Notes: a model not told the origin generated them from the letters alone. Positions 1 through 11,734 are shown, counted from the stretch's first letter. The stretch: DNA of 64,000 bases from Opisthorchis felineus (GCA_004794785.1 SJOL01004338.1:626743-690742); one strand, 5' to 3'. A program made the numbers and translations.

Positions 1-254
1 CTCGTTGAAACCAAATTGGTGCGCAAATGGGTCTACTTCGCGACTTTTATACAGTTTAGGTTCAAGTAGAACCTGGCGTTAACGGAAGCTCGGGGACGAC
101 GCTCCCTGATGAGCCCCAGGAAGAGCGAAACTGGTCGGGACTGTCGAAGCGTTCTCAGCAACCTTGTGACTAGTTTCCTTCACGAAAATATACTGCGGCA
201 TCTCGAATATCGAACCAACAGAAACGTGAGGTGGCTTTTGTGCGGCACATTTAG

Positions 255-821
255 TTGATGAATATCATAAACGAGAGATTTAGTTGGGTCTTCCGTGAAG
301 ACCAAATTGGTATGCAAATGTGCGTATTTGTCGAATTCCTTGTTCAGTATTCGTTATCAGTGTCTCAAGATTACAAAAAGGATACCGAAGGTCTCGTCAC
401 ATATGCCGGTGTGGTCAACAAAGAATGCGAGCCCTTCAAGCTCAGCACCATGACCGAGGATTAATTCAAGTGTCTCATATTCATGACTTGTCTTCAATCG
501 GCACACGATGCAGATATTGGGACCCAGCTAATGAATAGAACTGAACAGAATCCAGAGTTGATACTTGAGAAACTCATCATCGGATGCCAGCATCTTATCA
601 GTCTCAAGGCTGATGCTGCAATGTTTGGACATGCCCAGTCCTCTCAGCCTGGCATGGTGTGCAGAGTGACTTCCAAAAGGCAATCAATTTCCAAATGGAC
701 CCCAAAAAAGCCGCTAAGACCCTGTTGGTTTTGTGACGACTGGCGCTTTTCACGCCACTGTCCCTACCGGAACCATGGGTGCAGCAAATGCACTCGAAAA
801 GGCCACAAAAAAGAACACTGA
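255..821 (+). pseudogene. gag-like protein with CCHC-type zinc knuckle, broken
   Basis: One reading frame runs from 255 to 821 and is cut by a TAA at 462-464, beyond which the same frame continues. The C-terminal part has paired cysteines and histidines (CWFC, then HC, then CSKC and GHKKEH), the pattern of retrotransposon nucleocapsid knuckles that bind RNA. The frame ends in TGA exactly where the last metal-binding Cys would be expected, which suggests a point mutation of a Cys codon. Neighbour: the protease remnant about 90 nt downstream in another frame. It is not a host gene. Confidence is good for the type and low for the exact limits. Confidence 0.6.
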
Positions 822-913
822 AGAGATAACTTCAGGAGCTCGGGGAAACATCGACCCGACAAAACGACGCACAGGAGCCGTGACCGCTACATTCAGGATG
901 AAATAACGGCCGA

Positions 914-1096
914 CAAAAATTTGTCACAGTGTTTATCGATGGCGCACCGGTTACTCTACAATTTGACACAGGTTCCGACCTCACTCTGATTTCGGAACGA
1001 ACCTGGAAATGCTCCATAACGTTCAACAGGATTCAGTTCAATGTTGCTTGTCACCTCACGAACTATACAGGCCTCGATCTCTTAGGCCTGGATTAG
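914..1096 (+). pseudogene. Retropepsin-like aspartic protease fragment
   Basis: The translation contains VFIDGAPVTLQF followed by DTGSDLTLIS, the flap-side strand and catalytic Asp-Thr-Gly triad of retropepsins (DTG at 965-973). The frame then reaches GLDLLGLD and a TAG at 1094-1096, after which the same frame stays open as VDELQLLDQP. That is typical of the end of protease in fluke gypsy elements, so the TAG probably replaced a Trp codon. In a live element the enzyme would cleave Gag-Pol. This copy is not functional. Confidence 0.65.
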
Positions 1097-1960
1097 GTTG
1101 ATGAACTTCAACTCTTGGACCAACCCGTCAATGCCGTTTGTAACGAAGCAACTGCAGATGGCCTCAATACGTTCATGGTACTACCACATCCAGACGATTT
1201 TGTGGTCGCTGCAGTTACAGGCAAACCAGAGACCAACCGGTGCATACGTAACAACAGCTATTCAGCTCATCACGTCAAACACCGGAAGCTGTCGCACTCC
1301 AGTCCGTTTTGGCTAATCTTGAAAACAGCTTGCAACGCTGTCCCCACCCTTCAATCCACAGTTCCGTATTCTGACAGATCGTTCCACTTCTTTCCAGAAA
1401 GTCAAGAAGGGGGGACCGGCAAAAGAACACCACAACAGTCCCACAGAGTCCAGATGCTGATTCGAGGATATGGGGAATGCTATTCATGTTGGACGCATGG
1501 TCGAATGCTACGTCGAGCACCCGACTCAAATTAGATCACAGGCACGGTCGTGTCAAGCGAATCAAACTCAGACAACAGACTGCGATCCCATGATGGAACC
1601 ACTTTGCATGGAACACTGGACAGCCATGACATAACTCCGAAGCTGGGGGCACCAGCTCCCAGATCAGCCTGCTCACTGCCTCAGGGCTGACATGCGACAG
1701 CACCTTACTGAGCCGTCGCAATTGAGATCAAAGCAGTGACTGGATGAACAGTGCCCTCAAGTATGAGGTGTCTGTTGGCCAGCGGCTCTTAACAACCGAG
1801 CATCACATCAACTCGTCGGATGTCACGTGCAGGCATGACCTGATTGGTCAAACTATCAGTCAATCAAGACCCAACATTCCAGCTCGGCGTTTTTCACCCC
1901 CTCATGAAGGTTCTAGCGCGACACAACACCCAACACAAGGAGCTGAAAATCATTTCTGAC

Positions 1961-2585
1961 AGTGGTAACAGGCCGAAAGTGTATCATTCTACTCATTGTC
2001 CCCGACTCATCCCGTAGTTAGTTCCTACGGTTTCGGGAACCTGCGTAGCTCCCACATTGCCGTAATTCGTATGATAATTCCTAATAATAGGCTCGGTGGC
2101 GAAGTTTCCCCTAGACAGAGTTGTCGGATATTTCGATTTAGGTGGTAGCACAGTCCATCTAAGGTGAACTCCAACTTGCGGAGCTCTGTCATCAGCTTGG
2201 GCATTTGGCTGACCTAGGAAACAGTAATGTGTGACGTGTAAGTCTCATCAGGAAATGCCGTTGACTGGGCAACATTGACACTGGCGCTGAGTAGGTCTTG
2301 CCTCATGAGAAAACAGTAATTTCCGCAAGATTCATTCCACCCTGGAGATGCGCACAGAAGCTTCATAGAAACGCATTGGCTGTTATGAGCCTTGTTCACC
2401 TACTAAAGCGCGAAAACTGGTCGAGCCAAAATGAATTTGTAAGGCAAATTGGCATGGTTGGCCTCTCTATACCATCAATTTTCTCTTCAAAGACATGGTA
2501 CCTTCGAGTTCAACCGACCATCTTCATCATCATCATAATCATCATCACCACCATCATCATCCAGAACTGGCGATAATTCAGTGAA
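1961..2585. other. No gene seen; CAT/ATC microsatellite at about 2524-2564
   Basis: No coding frame, splice-bounded exon or known repeat is recognised apart from an interrupted (CAT)n tract near 2524-2564. Confidence 0.5.
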
Positions 2586-2760
2586 CTCGAGGTAGCTCGG
2601 TGGTTAAGGCGCGAAATTACTGGCCGGAAGGTCCGTGGTCCGAACACAACCTCAGCATCTCGCCTGTTTCTGTCTAGGCTTGGGCAACCCGACAGTATCT
2701 CAGCCCTCCTATTTCCTTCAGGTGGTAAGGCAGCTAGTTACCGAAAGGGTGCTGAGCTGA
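2586..2760 (+). repeat. tRNA-derived SINE, copy S1
   Basis: It starts with a Pol III box A-like head (TAGCTCGGTGGTTAAGGCG) followed by a damaged box B (GGTCCGAAC, where intact copies have GGTTCGAAC). The shared body follows (CTGTCTAGGCTTGGGCAAC, then CAGTATCTCAGCCC) and the 3' motif ACCGAAAGGGTG. At least eight copies of the same unit lie in this window. A (CAT)n tract follows directly. Confidence 0.75.
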
Positions 2761-2770
2761 ATACCGTTCT

Positions 2771-3215
2771 CATCATCATCATCATCACCATCATTATCAT
2801 CATCATCATTATCATCATAATCTTCAACAGAGGCGGCAACATCAGTGTTGACTTTGGTGCTTCACTACCATACAACCACAAAGTTTATCTAATTATATTT
2901 AAAGTCTTAGAGTGGGAAGAAGAGAGAGAAGCGGGCGAGGGAGGGACTGTCGCACTCTAAGGTGCTTACACCTCCAAGCGCTAGGTCAGTCTGAAAGCAC
3001 GAACACCACTGAAACTGATTAGCCACCGTTTCTAGCAATGTCTCCAGCGGAGCGCAAGAGGGGGGGGGGACACGGGACATCATTCTCGAAGGCAGACAAC
3101 CCCAACAACGCCTAAACTCTTTTTAATATCTTTCGCACCCTTCCGCTAAGTTATGTTCACCTCGCAGTTTGCGCCATTTTGAATGAAGTTCGGGGAACAA
3201 CACCCGTCTCGGTTG
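2771..3215 (-). mobile_element. 3' end of an RTE-family-1 LINE, copy D, with (CAT)n tail
   Basis: From about 2822 the sequence parallels the 3' end of the larger RTE copy at 12.4-12.8 kb: ATCAGTGTTGAC, CTTCACTACC and AACCACAAAGTTTATCTAA. On the minus strand it encodes the PRRVLFPEL end of the ORF. The element's 3' end is marked by the (CAT)n run at 2771-2820, a simple-repeat tail as RTE elements have. It is strongly 5'-truncated, and similarity ends near 3215. Confidence 0.65.
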
Positions 3216-5359
3216 TTTCAGGAACTCAGACTCGGTAAACCAGTCACTTCCCAGATGTTTCACTTCTGAACCACATGGGGCCGATTCTGCGGGCTTCTGA
3301 CGCCCACCAACACTGCTATTGATCCGGGGTAAATTGGCCATGTATTGCGGCCACTCTGTCTGCTACAATTATATGGAACCATGTCACTATTTCAGATACT
3401 CTGCTAAGCAATCATTGGATCTGCCCAGAGGGTACCTGACTGAACAGGGAACCTCAATTCGTTCATCTGTGAGGTTAAGCACACGGCTAGAAATGCAGCA
3501 GTGAGTTTTTGGCGGGTAATGTTGACAATTCATTTCAGTTTATCAGCTATAAGCCATGTATGAAGGGTACGTTAGTTCCAGCTGTTACCGTTTGGATCGC
3601 CAGAAAGTGGGAGTGCGTGTGAGACACCCAAGCATTAGAGGCGATGGCATAGTCAGTTCGGTAAGCTGGGGAGCTACGCATTCAAGGCGATAGCTTTGAT
3701 GCAGGAGCGCCTCTCCAATCGGACCCCAAGACTACATTGTACCTTTCACTTTCAGCAACGCCCATGCTTATTTTTTCATCAGGTGATCAGATCTTAAGGG
3801 TTCAGCAAATGACTGATGCAGCAGTGGATGGTGCTGTCGTGGGCACTGGTTGATACCACAAGACCTGCGGGATTTGCCCTGGTTGAAGTGAGGGTTCGGC
3901 TTCAGACATAAGATACAGAGGTACGTTTTGGGCAAATGAATGAGGTTCATCTAAGTCTAGAAACTAGGACATCGGTTAAGGTGGTCTCTCTCTCCAAATC
4001 CGAGAAATCGGTGGAAGCTGGTAGGTTTCAGAGCTGCTAGCGGTTGACGCATCAAGGGCCGTAACCAACGTAGGAAGCTTTGAACCAGAGGCCTGATCCC
4101 GTGGTTGAATACGGCGAACGGTGACATCGATGACTGGATTCGGTGCATATAGAAGTTTGATGACGAAGGCATCTGCTCTCATTCTGATGAAATGTGCCAG
4201 TTTGGTGAACATGGGGAGTCGAGATTTCTGCATTATGGCAGATGCCACCGCAATACCACTTTGCTTGTGTTATCGCTGGTAAACTGGTTAGTATAGCACT
4301 GATTGTGGTCTTCGTGTTCAGTTCATTTGGGTAGTTTGAATGTAAGTTCGCAGGCATTCATTACCTCTGCCAGCATAAGCAAGCCAACATCATCACCAGC
4401 CTCAATGGCCGGACCGTCGGTGGCCGAAATTAAGTAATTTGCTGTGACATGGTGCTCGCCACAGTAACGCATTAGAAGTTTGCCACCCATCGACACATCT
4501 CTCCTCAGGGTCTAGGATGGTGAGGTGCTCAATCGGCTTTTGTTGCGTTCCCTTCTAAATAGGTAACGGGGTATGCCAAACGGCTTGCTGCATCCTCAGT
4601 GTACTGTGCCCTACCATGCGCAAATACATGCAAAGCGGTGTAAGGTGTTGTCTGTCATAACGAGAAACCGTCAACCGAGCTGACACGTATTAGGGAGAGA
4701 GCAAACTCATTTTTCACAAAACTCCTACATGCGCCGAATCCAGTGATCGACGTCGCCGTTCACCACAGTCATTTTCGAAATCAAGACGCTGTTGTTGTCG
4801 TCATTGGGATATTGCGTTGGTCGTGGAGGTAATATCTTTAGATACTTTTAACTACTGAACAATAGAAGCAGAAACGGGACTTTCAGAGGTCCCAGGGTCA
4901 ACAAGCACTTGTTAGGGAATGCCGCTCATTCCTATGTCACTACCTACGTTCTTGAGGCGCACATGCTGATGCGAAGTTGAGTAGAAAGAACAAGTTTGCC
5001 GACAGAGGCTGTTAGTGCTTAGGAAGCTTGGGAATGACACATCTGGAAGTGTCCTTTCCCCCCAAAGTTTACACAAAGCCCGTCGGTGCGTACTTGATGT
5101 TGACAGCTACAACGGTATCGAACAGTGATACTAGTTGCGAGTGCTGTTTCAGCTGGACGGACCACACCGCAGGCAATGGGCATAGGTTTTATTTGTTGAA
5201 CATTGTTTGTGCACCGTCTCTGTTGTCTTTTCCTTCTCGATTGCCTTGAAAATATGGTGGGTTCCAGTAACCCCTGACCGAATTGGCTGAATTGTATTCT
5301 AAACGGAATCTGTTCTGGCTTCTCCCCGACTTAGGCCATCAGGGACTGTTTGATAGTTG
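3216..5359. other. No gene recognised
   Basis: No exon-like frame with splice signals was found. A short stretch near 3680-3720 (minus sense) resembles the 3' untranslated part of RTE family 2 around AAGGCGATAGCTTTGATGC, also seen near 5.76, 17.2 and 30.1 kb. The remainder is anonymous. Confidence 0.4.
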
Positions 5360-5490
5360 CAACTGACGGCTGGGCTACTGCCATGTTGCCCATGTCTAGA
5401 CAGGAGTAATCGGAAATCCAGAGTTGGGTTCGAGCCACGAACCTTCCGGCCACTAGGGGCCCCCTTAACCGCTGAGCTACATCGAGCTCA
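5360..5490 (-). repeat. tRNA-derived SINE, copy S2 (diverged, truncated)
   Basis: In minus sense it carries the box A and box B-like head (in plus view GTTCGAGCCACGAACCTTCC and CTTAACCGCTGAGCTAC) and the TCTAGACAGGAG body. The 3' end with CCCTTTCGGTG is missing. Confidence 0.65.
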
Positions 5491-5709
5491 AGTATCCAAC
5501 AGGTGCCAACCAAAAAGTTTCACTTCCAGTGGGCACATGCAGTTGAATTGCACTCAGCAAATGTAAAGTGATCGGTGGCTTTTCGAAAGTTTCGAGCTTA
5601 CCTGGGCGATTTGATTGAAGATGGGTAAGGAAGTGAGGTAATGTGCGGAGCCACGGGTTCCACTGACAGGGTGTGTACGGACTGGCTTCCCGTCTTAACA
5701 AGGCTTCTG

Positions 5710-5830
5710 GAATGTAGTAGATAAGTTTATTTACATGGGCAGCTGCAGCTGTGCCACAGCCAATGGTGGTCTTGCATCAAAGCTATTGCCTCCACCGCAT
5801 AGCGCTCAATACCTGCTACAGCGGACAAAC
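5710..5830 (+). mobile_element. Scrap of RTE family 2 (ORF piece joined to 3' end)
   Basis: GTAGATAAGTTTATTTACAT encodes VDKFIYMGSC, matching the VDKFVYLGSC stretch of the RTE copy at 17.0-19.2 kb. It is followed by a piece resembling the element's 3' region (TCAAAGCTATTGCCTCC). The material in between is deleted. Confidence 0.4.
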
Positions 5831-7653
5831 AAGACCGTTTTGACGTCAATGAACTGATTGAGCCACCAGCTCCAACTCATGACTCTCATTTCCTTATTCT
5901 CCTTATCCTCAGTGAATGAAGCTGTGACAGCTGGAACTACTGCATTTGGATGCACGGTTTGTGGGCTGAAAAAGCAACTGAATTTAATACGGAGAACGTC
6001 GAAAACTTGTGCGCGGCATAGCTGAGGAGAAGCATATTGAGGCACCAGCGTAGGACTTTCTTATGGATCTACAGCTCGGGGAAGTACCAGCACCCCAGGC
6101 CCTGTATCCATTGCTCGGGGCTCCAATAGGGCCAAATAAACAAAAGACGGAATGATGAGAGAAGAATGCCGGTTAAATTTCTCGGAAATATGCCCATTGG
6201 CATAGGTGCTGGTTGTTTTACATTTGATTCCAAGGGTTATTTTTGGCTAATTCACTAAGAATGGATCTTCCGGGCCTCAGTTTGTACTTTAGGCTCGACC
6301 CATTGCTTTTGGTTACATCCCTAGGGATATTACAGGTTGAGTTTCCGGAGGTATGTCGAGCACATGATATTCTCACCTAGTCATACTTGATACGGCTGCT
6401 AGTCTCATAAAGAATGTTGACATAAATTAGTTTAGCCGGTATTTGATCGAGTTTTTCGATGGTCAAACGAAAAGCTTGCTTTAAAAAAATTAGTGGAAAT
6501 TGACAATGTAGAAAAGCATACTCTGCTCGACGCTTGTGTTCGGGAATGATCGGTGGTCACAAACTGGACTTAGGTTTCGTGTGATGACCGGTAGGTGATG
6601 GGCTTCCACAACTAGGATCTACACAAGGATGACCATTAAACTGGATGGCTGGCGAAGCAAGGAATGATGAAGAAAGCTTTGAGGCGTCCACAGTAGCATA
6701 GTTTCGATTTTTCTCCAAAAATCAGCAGTATTTGGAGATCAATGCTGTATGAGGTTGTTTTTCACTGAGGTAAGTATGAGAGCTGAAACATCGCCAGAGC
6801 GCCTAACCTAGACAAGGGAACGATTGGGTCTTCAACAAGTAACTTAAACAAATAATTGCAATACGGAGCAGGTCGGCGATAGATCACTTTGATGGTACAC
6901 ACCTTCCATCCCTCAAGGTGTAGTAGGCCAGTACGCCAGCTGACCAACCTGATAGACGGACTCTGCAATTCCTATAAGGTCATCCGGCACAGTGCACTCT
7001 GCTGAAATTGTTATTCGATACAGTACGGTCTTGCAGAAATTATTTCCTGTTTTTGTGTTCTCTCTGGTAATACTTAATTGCAGCATTTACTGGGCAGAGA
7101 AGAATAAGTTCTGCTCGTATCCAACCAAGCAATCGAAATAGCTTGTTTTCCGTCATGCGTCGTAGCTGCCACCTATAAACTGTGTAAAACGAAGCCGGTT
7201 GTTGGCCCTTTTCTACATAGGACAATCGTAGCACAGATTTTGTGGATTTGTCGAATAATTATAGTATTTGCTGTGCCGCAAGGCGCTGGTATGTTGGATT
7301 TCACCGCTACCGTTGCTGAGTATGTCGTACTAACGAGATCAGGAGGGAGTTTCTGATGATAACAGGCATATGCTGCGAGTCTAGCTGTACGTATAATAGC
7401 CTTCTTGGGACGTGGTCGGATGCGAGCCCGAAACCCTTACCAGTTGTTGATATCGTACCATATCTGAACAACTTCCTAATCGGAGCACGGCTACTGTTTT
7501 TCCAGGCTACCCCATTGTATGTCAAGATTGCTCAACGTATGTCACCATAACTCTATAAATGCATGAGGTCTGCTTATGATCACTTAAGGTGATCGTGAAA
7601 ATCACCCAAATGAAGGAAAATGTGATAAGTTTGTAAATATACTTGGGTGTCCG
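5831..7653. other. No gene recognised
   Basis: Only short chance frames are present. No repeat family could be assigned. Confidence 0.4.
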
Positions 7654-7863
7654 TAATGTGTTGAAATATTGGTAGCTCGGGTGGGTTTATTGGTTGTTGA
7701 TCAGGTGGCTGTTAATCTGTTCGCCGAGCTTGGCAAGTGGCTTGCAAGCGTTTCGTCACCATGTGAGGATGATGGTGTCTCCTCGTATGGTGACGAAACG
7801 TTTGCAAGCCAATTGGCAAGCTCGGCGAACAGATCAACAGCCACCTGATCAACAACCAATGCT
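7654..7863. repeat. PLE-type terminal repeat P1 as a large hairpin with hammerhead-like core
   Basis: Arms 7689-7762 and 7787-7860 are reverse complements with three mismatches over 74 nt, around a 24-nt loop. Loop plus right arm read GATGATGG, then GTCTCC and GGTGAC as a stem, then GAAACGTTT. This resembles the CTGAnGA, stem II, GAAAC order of a hammerhead. The lead-in TGTTGAAATATTGGT is shared with copies at 52.25 kb (reverse) and 56.27 kb. It is known that PLE terminal repeats carry minimal hammerheads; assignment of this repeat to PLEs is inferred. Confidence 0.6.
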
Positions 7864-8272
7864 TGGGTGTCCTTTAGTTTTCTTATTCATTGCATTGACT
7901 TCGGTTCGCTTTGGGACAGAATTGTGAAACTCATTCTCGATTTATCTAAAAAATGACAGAAGCTTTCTTCTGTTTCTGGATTATGTCAAGATGGGGTGGC
8001 TTAACTTCGCCGTTTTGTCCTGTTGTAGGTGACGTGAGCAGCCAATTGGAATGATATGCGACACCTGGTGTTTTCTATATGGGGAGTTTTGGTTCTGGTA
8101 TGCGGTGGTGGTCTACCGCAGTTTTCGCAATAGGATTGATTGTTCTGGCCATTCAGATGTTAATAGATTCACCCAAGGTGCATGCTACATGAAACCGCCT
8201 CAAGCCCGCTGGTGTGTATGTCTTCCATAATGATTATTTTGACTGAAGTTTGTTCTTGTTGTTACACTTTAG

Positions 8273-8740
8273 GTTCGAATTCGCGTCTGTCCAGAAACGT
8301 GGCATGGAATTGTGCAACTAGCTAACGAAGCACGCGACGATGGTCATTTGGATGTGTACTATATTTTCCGACAGTTGTGTGCAGCAAATGCCTTTTCCTT
8401 CTGCCTACTCCGCCAAGTCCTCTATCCCGGTGTTCCGTTATTCGACAGTCCACAGATGAAAGCGGAAACTTTTGAAGCAGTTTCAAAAAAGACCGCGAAA
8501 AACCCTATCTCCCCTTACCTGTCATTGATCGAAGCTCCAAAGACTTCACAGGTACAGCTGCACGAAGCTCTTTGTTCCTTAGATGCGAGTATAAAAGAAT
8601 ACACTGCGGCCAAATCCCTTCTTGATCAGACACAGGAGGAGTCCGCACATGTAGAGGATATGCGTCCGGCAACTAGTTCAGGAGACGAAGAGGAAATGAT
8701 TGAAGAATTTTTACCTGGCCTGAACTTCATTACTCATCCA
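8273..8740 (+). CDS. Exon of an unrecognised gene (gene 1, penultimate visible exon)
   Basis: An open frame of exactly 156 codons lies between a good acceptor (TTACACTTTAG before 8273) and a donor (GTGAGT at 8741), phase 0 at both ends. The N-terminal half looks like a folded helical region (ETWHGIVQLANEARDDGHLD, then VYYIFRQLCAANAFSFCLLR). The C-terminal half is polar, with an acidic run (SSGDEEEMIEEFLPG). I do not recognise the family. The phase agrees with the terminal exon at 10887. Upstream exons should exist but I could not place them. Being an exon is well supported by both splice sites and the protein-like composition; function is unknown. Confidence 0.65.
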
Positions 8741-10886
8741 GTGAGTCCAAGGTCCAAAGGATATATCATGCAGTCACTGATTTCCGATATTTGTTATGCA
8801 CTATATCGTTGCTATGTCCTCACATTATAATGACACTCTCTTTTCACCACAGACGATTCTATGTTGTTCACAAGAATAGTTTTGTGTGTGTCTTGAACAT
8901 TTACCCGATTAGGTGCTCTCTGTTAGTTATCATCTTGGCAGTAATATCTGCGCAACTGGTGGTGATTGTGTTCAATTTCGTCTGTCACTAACACCACATA
9001 GCTCGATCAATGACAGCAGTTGGGTGCTGCCACACCACATACGAGTGCGTCGTCCGGTTGCACTTGTTCACTGGATCGTGCCTGTCAGAACATGTTCGTT
9101 GACCCAATCGAAGCTAATAGTGTAATGGTGTAGATAGACGAGATGACCTTTCAGATTGGATGTTGGGCGCTATTGCAAAGGGAGCGTATGCGAGCCGCGG
9201 TCATCGAAACGAGCTGGTTGATCGAGTGGGAAGATTAAGCTAGAAGTGACTGATCTACGCTTACTCACTCGTTCATGCGTGTTAAGACACGCGACTTGGT
9301 CCAGGTCGGTCTGTTAATGCTAAGTCTAGGCGTAAGTGAGCTGGGTCAGACGAGTGTCTACCACCTAATAAAACCGCCGAATTCCAATCACCTGGCCGTT
9401 GTACTGTTGATTCGTTCACACGCCTCTTGAAAAGGATGTTTCTGCGATGATCGACTGATATGTCACACTTGAACGAGTCCACTGCACTGAGCTCACGTAA
9501 CGCTATGTTGATCCGTTACAATGCGGAACAGTGTACGTCCAAGACAGTCATCAATTTCTGGCGCCATACATGTTTAGGCTACCTAGAAGGTTTAGAATAT
9601 ACACAGGGTATACCCAGACAGATGACGTCGTGCACCTTCATTGTTCCGCTACGATGCTCATGATGGAGTCCCTTGAGCAGTAGTAATTTCCGCCATTACA
9701 CGATTTAAAGTCTACCGCGGCCAGCGAAATATTCTAGAAAGTTAGTCGATAAAGTGCTTGTTGTGTACTGGAAATAGTTGCAAAACAATGCAGCGGGGGT
9801 CTCGTTTGTCGTTTTATTAATGTAAAATCTCTCAGTAGGTTCGATAGAGGAACTTTTCTGTCCTTGAGTGCAGTATAACATTACACTTACCTACTGTCAC
9901 CTTTGCTAAACGGGAGTGAACTGTATACATGGAAGGGTCTGTAGGGTCTGTGCTAGTAATGTTACACGGTGATGCCTTCAATCAACCGAACAAAGAAGAG
10001 CGATTGCTTTCATTTTACTACAGACTTTTATTGGTCCAGACACAACCTTTAAATTTGGAGATTGTTAGATGCTGTGATATCCATTGGTCTCGTTATGTTG
10101 ATCACCCCTGATTAACTATCGCCTTGAGGCCAACTGTTGCACACTCTGCCGACTCATAAACTGCAAGCAAGCAAATTTCTCCGGACTCAATTACTGGTGT
10201 GCTTTCGATACTTGTGTAATCCTTGCATGAAACATCTTATCACGAACGACGAGTGCATAACACCCGCAGTTTCCGGGCTAGACTTGAATACATTGTTTGC
10301 TATGAAAGATTCCTTGTCGAGGTCCTTCCATGAGTTCGCAGTTTTATCCGATGGTCGTCTGGGGCTAAATTAAAATGAATGTTGTGACTACATCCACTGA
10401 ATTAATTGTGGTGGCGATATCATTCATTTTTGGCAACTCAGTGAGGGTTCACGTCAGGTAGTGGCTGATTAATTCTCCGTTTGCCTTAAAAAAGCTTGGA
10501 CAACCTGGTAGCTTACTCACTTGGCCTGACGAAACTTTTGTGTCAACAGCATAACGTTATCCACCTATGGACCCACCGGTTGTTTACCAAATCCTTGTGA
10601 AACGTTAATTTCAACCTATTTCAGTCGAGGTTGCAAGAACATGACCGAAGCCACGGTCCGTGTCATACTAGTATAACACTTGAGCAGGCAAATTAAAAGC
10701 TTATGCCGTTGTTTTATTCATCGACAATGGGCTGTTTGAGACTGCGCAGAGGATAGTGTAGTTTATAATTTATTGCTTCAGTGAGCGTTATAGCCACGCA
10801 CTTAGTTTTCACCTTACTAGTTAGTGTGCAGATACCCTGTTCCAACTCAGTCAAAGCGCTTAACCGGTTTTCCGTTTCGAATTCAG
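8741..10886 (+). other. Intron of gene 1 (2146 nt), nothing else seen
   Basis: It runs from the GTGAGT donor to the acceptor in TTTTCCGTTTCGAATTCAG. No repeat family was recognised inside. Confidence 0.5.
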
Positions 10887-11345
10887 AATTCTTTACAGAA
10901 GCTCTCCAGGATAATACAGGAGCTAGACGAGGAGCACAACTCCTTCGAAAAGCATTTGGTCATCGAAGATACCCCGAGGAAGAACGTTTCAACTAACACA
11001 GTCAAGAATGGCCCTCTGAGTTCGTCTCATCATGTGAAACAGACATCTCCATCGTATGGACAAGAATCTGGTATTGGTCCGAACACACGAAGTAAACAGT
11101 CACTTCCCGCTTCAACGCCTGTGGGCAATCATCCTGAATCAGGGGCGTCTAATGTAGTTCCACGTACTGAGAATGACAAGGACATAGAAGATATAGGGAC
11201 TCGACGACGGCTGTTGAAACAACCTAGTACCTGGAAAGACGAGCTAAGACAACAAACGGAATCGGTCCGTGCACATGGGTGCCGTCGTAATCGCGCTCGG
11301 CCGATGAAGCCAAAGCTTTCCAGACCTCACAACTCGAACACTTAA
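10887..11345 (+). CDS. Probable terminal exon of gene 1
   Basis: The frame opens in phase 0 after GAATTCAG and ends with TAA at 11343-11345, 152 codons. It begins with a short amphipathic helix (QKLSRIIQELDEEHNSFEKH). A low-complexity Ser/Thr/Asn/Pro stretch follows, then a basic tail (RRRLLKQPSTW, RRNRARPMKPKL) that could be a nuclear or nucleic-acid-contacting segment. The phase matches the donor at 8740. The helix loosely resembles the early ...AECDEEHEDL... segment of CCDC77, whose other exons begin at 25252. I could not find an in-phase donor that would link them, so I treat this as a separate gene. Confidence 0.5.
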   Translation, partial: NSLQKLSRIIQELDEEHNSFEKHLVIEDTPRKNVSTNTVKNGPLSSSHHVKQTSPSYGQESGIGPNTRSKQSLPASTPVGNHPESGASNVVPRTENDKDIEDIGTRRRLLKQPSTWKDELRQQTESVRAHGCRRNRARPMKPKLSRPHNSNT

Positions 11346-11538
11346 AGATTTTGTACAGTTTTTGCAGAATACCTTTTGTATGAGTTTGGAAGTAAACGAG
11401 TATTTTATTGCAATTTAATTTTTGCGTACCACATGGTTATTGCCTTTTGCGATACTGTTGCTTTTGAGATAAACAGATAACTTTAGACATGCTTTCGTAG
11501 TGTGACTGGTTTCAAATGAATGTGTGCAATACCCGTGA

Positions 11539-11542
11539 TATG

Positions 11543-11578
<36 letters not shown>

Positions 11579-11581
11579 CAT
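11539..11581. repeat. (TA)n microsatellite
   Basis: An almost pure TA/TATG tract. Confidence 0.9.
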
Positions 11582-11687
11582 CGGCATATAATGCTCTCTA
11601 GTAAGTAAGAAAAAAAGCTGACTTTGGTTTGGGTTTTGTCAGTTGGAGTTAGGTTGAGAGCACCAGTCAATAGACAGAGCTCATAGG

Positions 11688-11688
11688 N

Positions 11689-11733
<45 letters not shown>
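11688..11733. repeat. (TA)n microsatellite adjoining the only undetermined base
   Basis: The tract begins at the single n (11688). Base-call or assembly uncertainty here is likely, and the true repeat length may differ. Confidence 0.9.

Positions 11734-11734
<1 letters not shown>

Larger units (their letters stand above)
1..1960 (+). mobile_element. Degenerate Ty3/gypsy-like LTR retrotransposon remnant
   Basis: A gag-like frame with a zinc knuckle (255-821) is followed by an aspartic protease core with the FDTGSDLTLIS motif (914-1096). About 400 nt further on, at 1480-1700, a frame resembles the tail that follows integrase in such elements (weak). No reverse transcriptase or RNase H is visible, so most of pol is deleted. 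Gag and protease are each cut by in-frame stop codons. I see no LTR pair; the left end may lie outside the window. The order zinc knuckle then protease is that of Ty3/gypsy elements; the family name is inferred from the motifs only. The right limit is approximate. Confidence 0.65.

Noticed and set aside
10900..11345. Treating the exon at 10887 as the N-terminal exon of the CCDC77-like gene
   Set aside because: The frame ends in a stop, and I found no donor in the phase required by 25252; only a short helix is similar.
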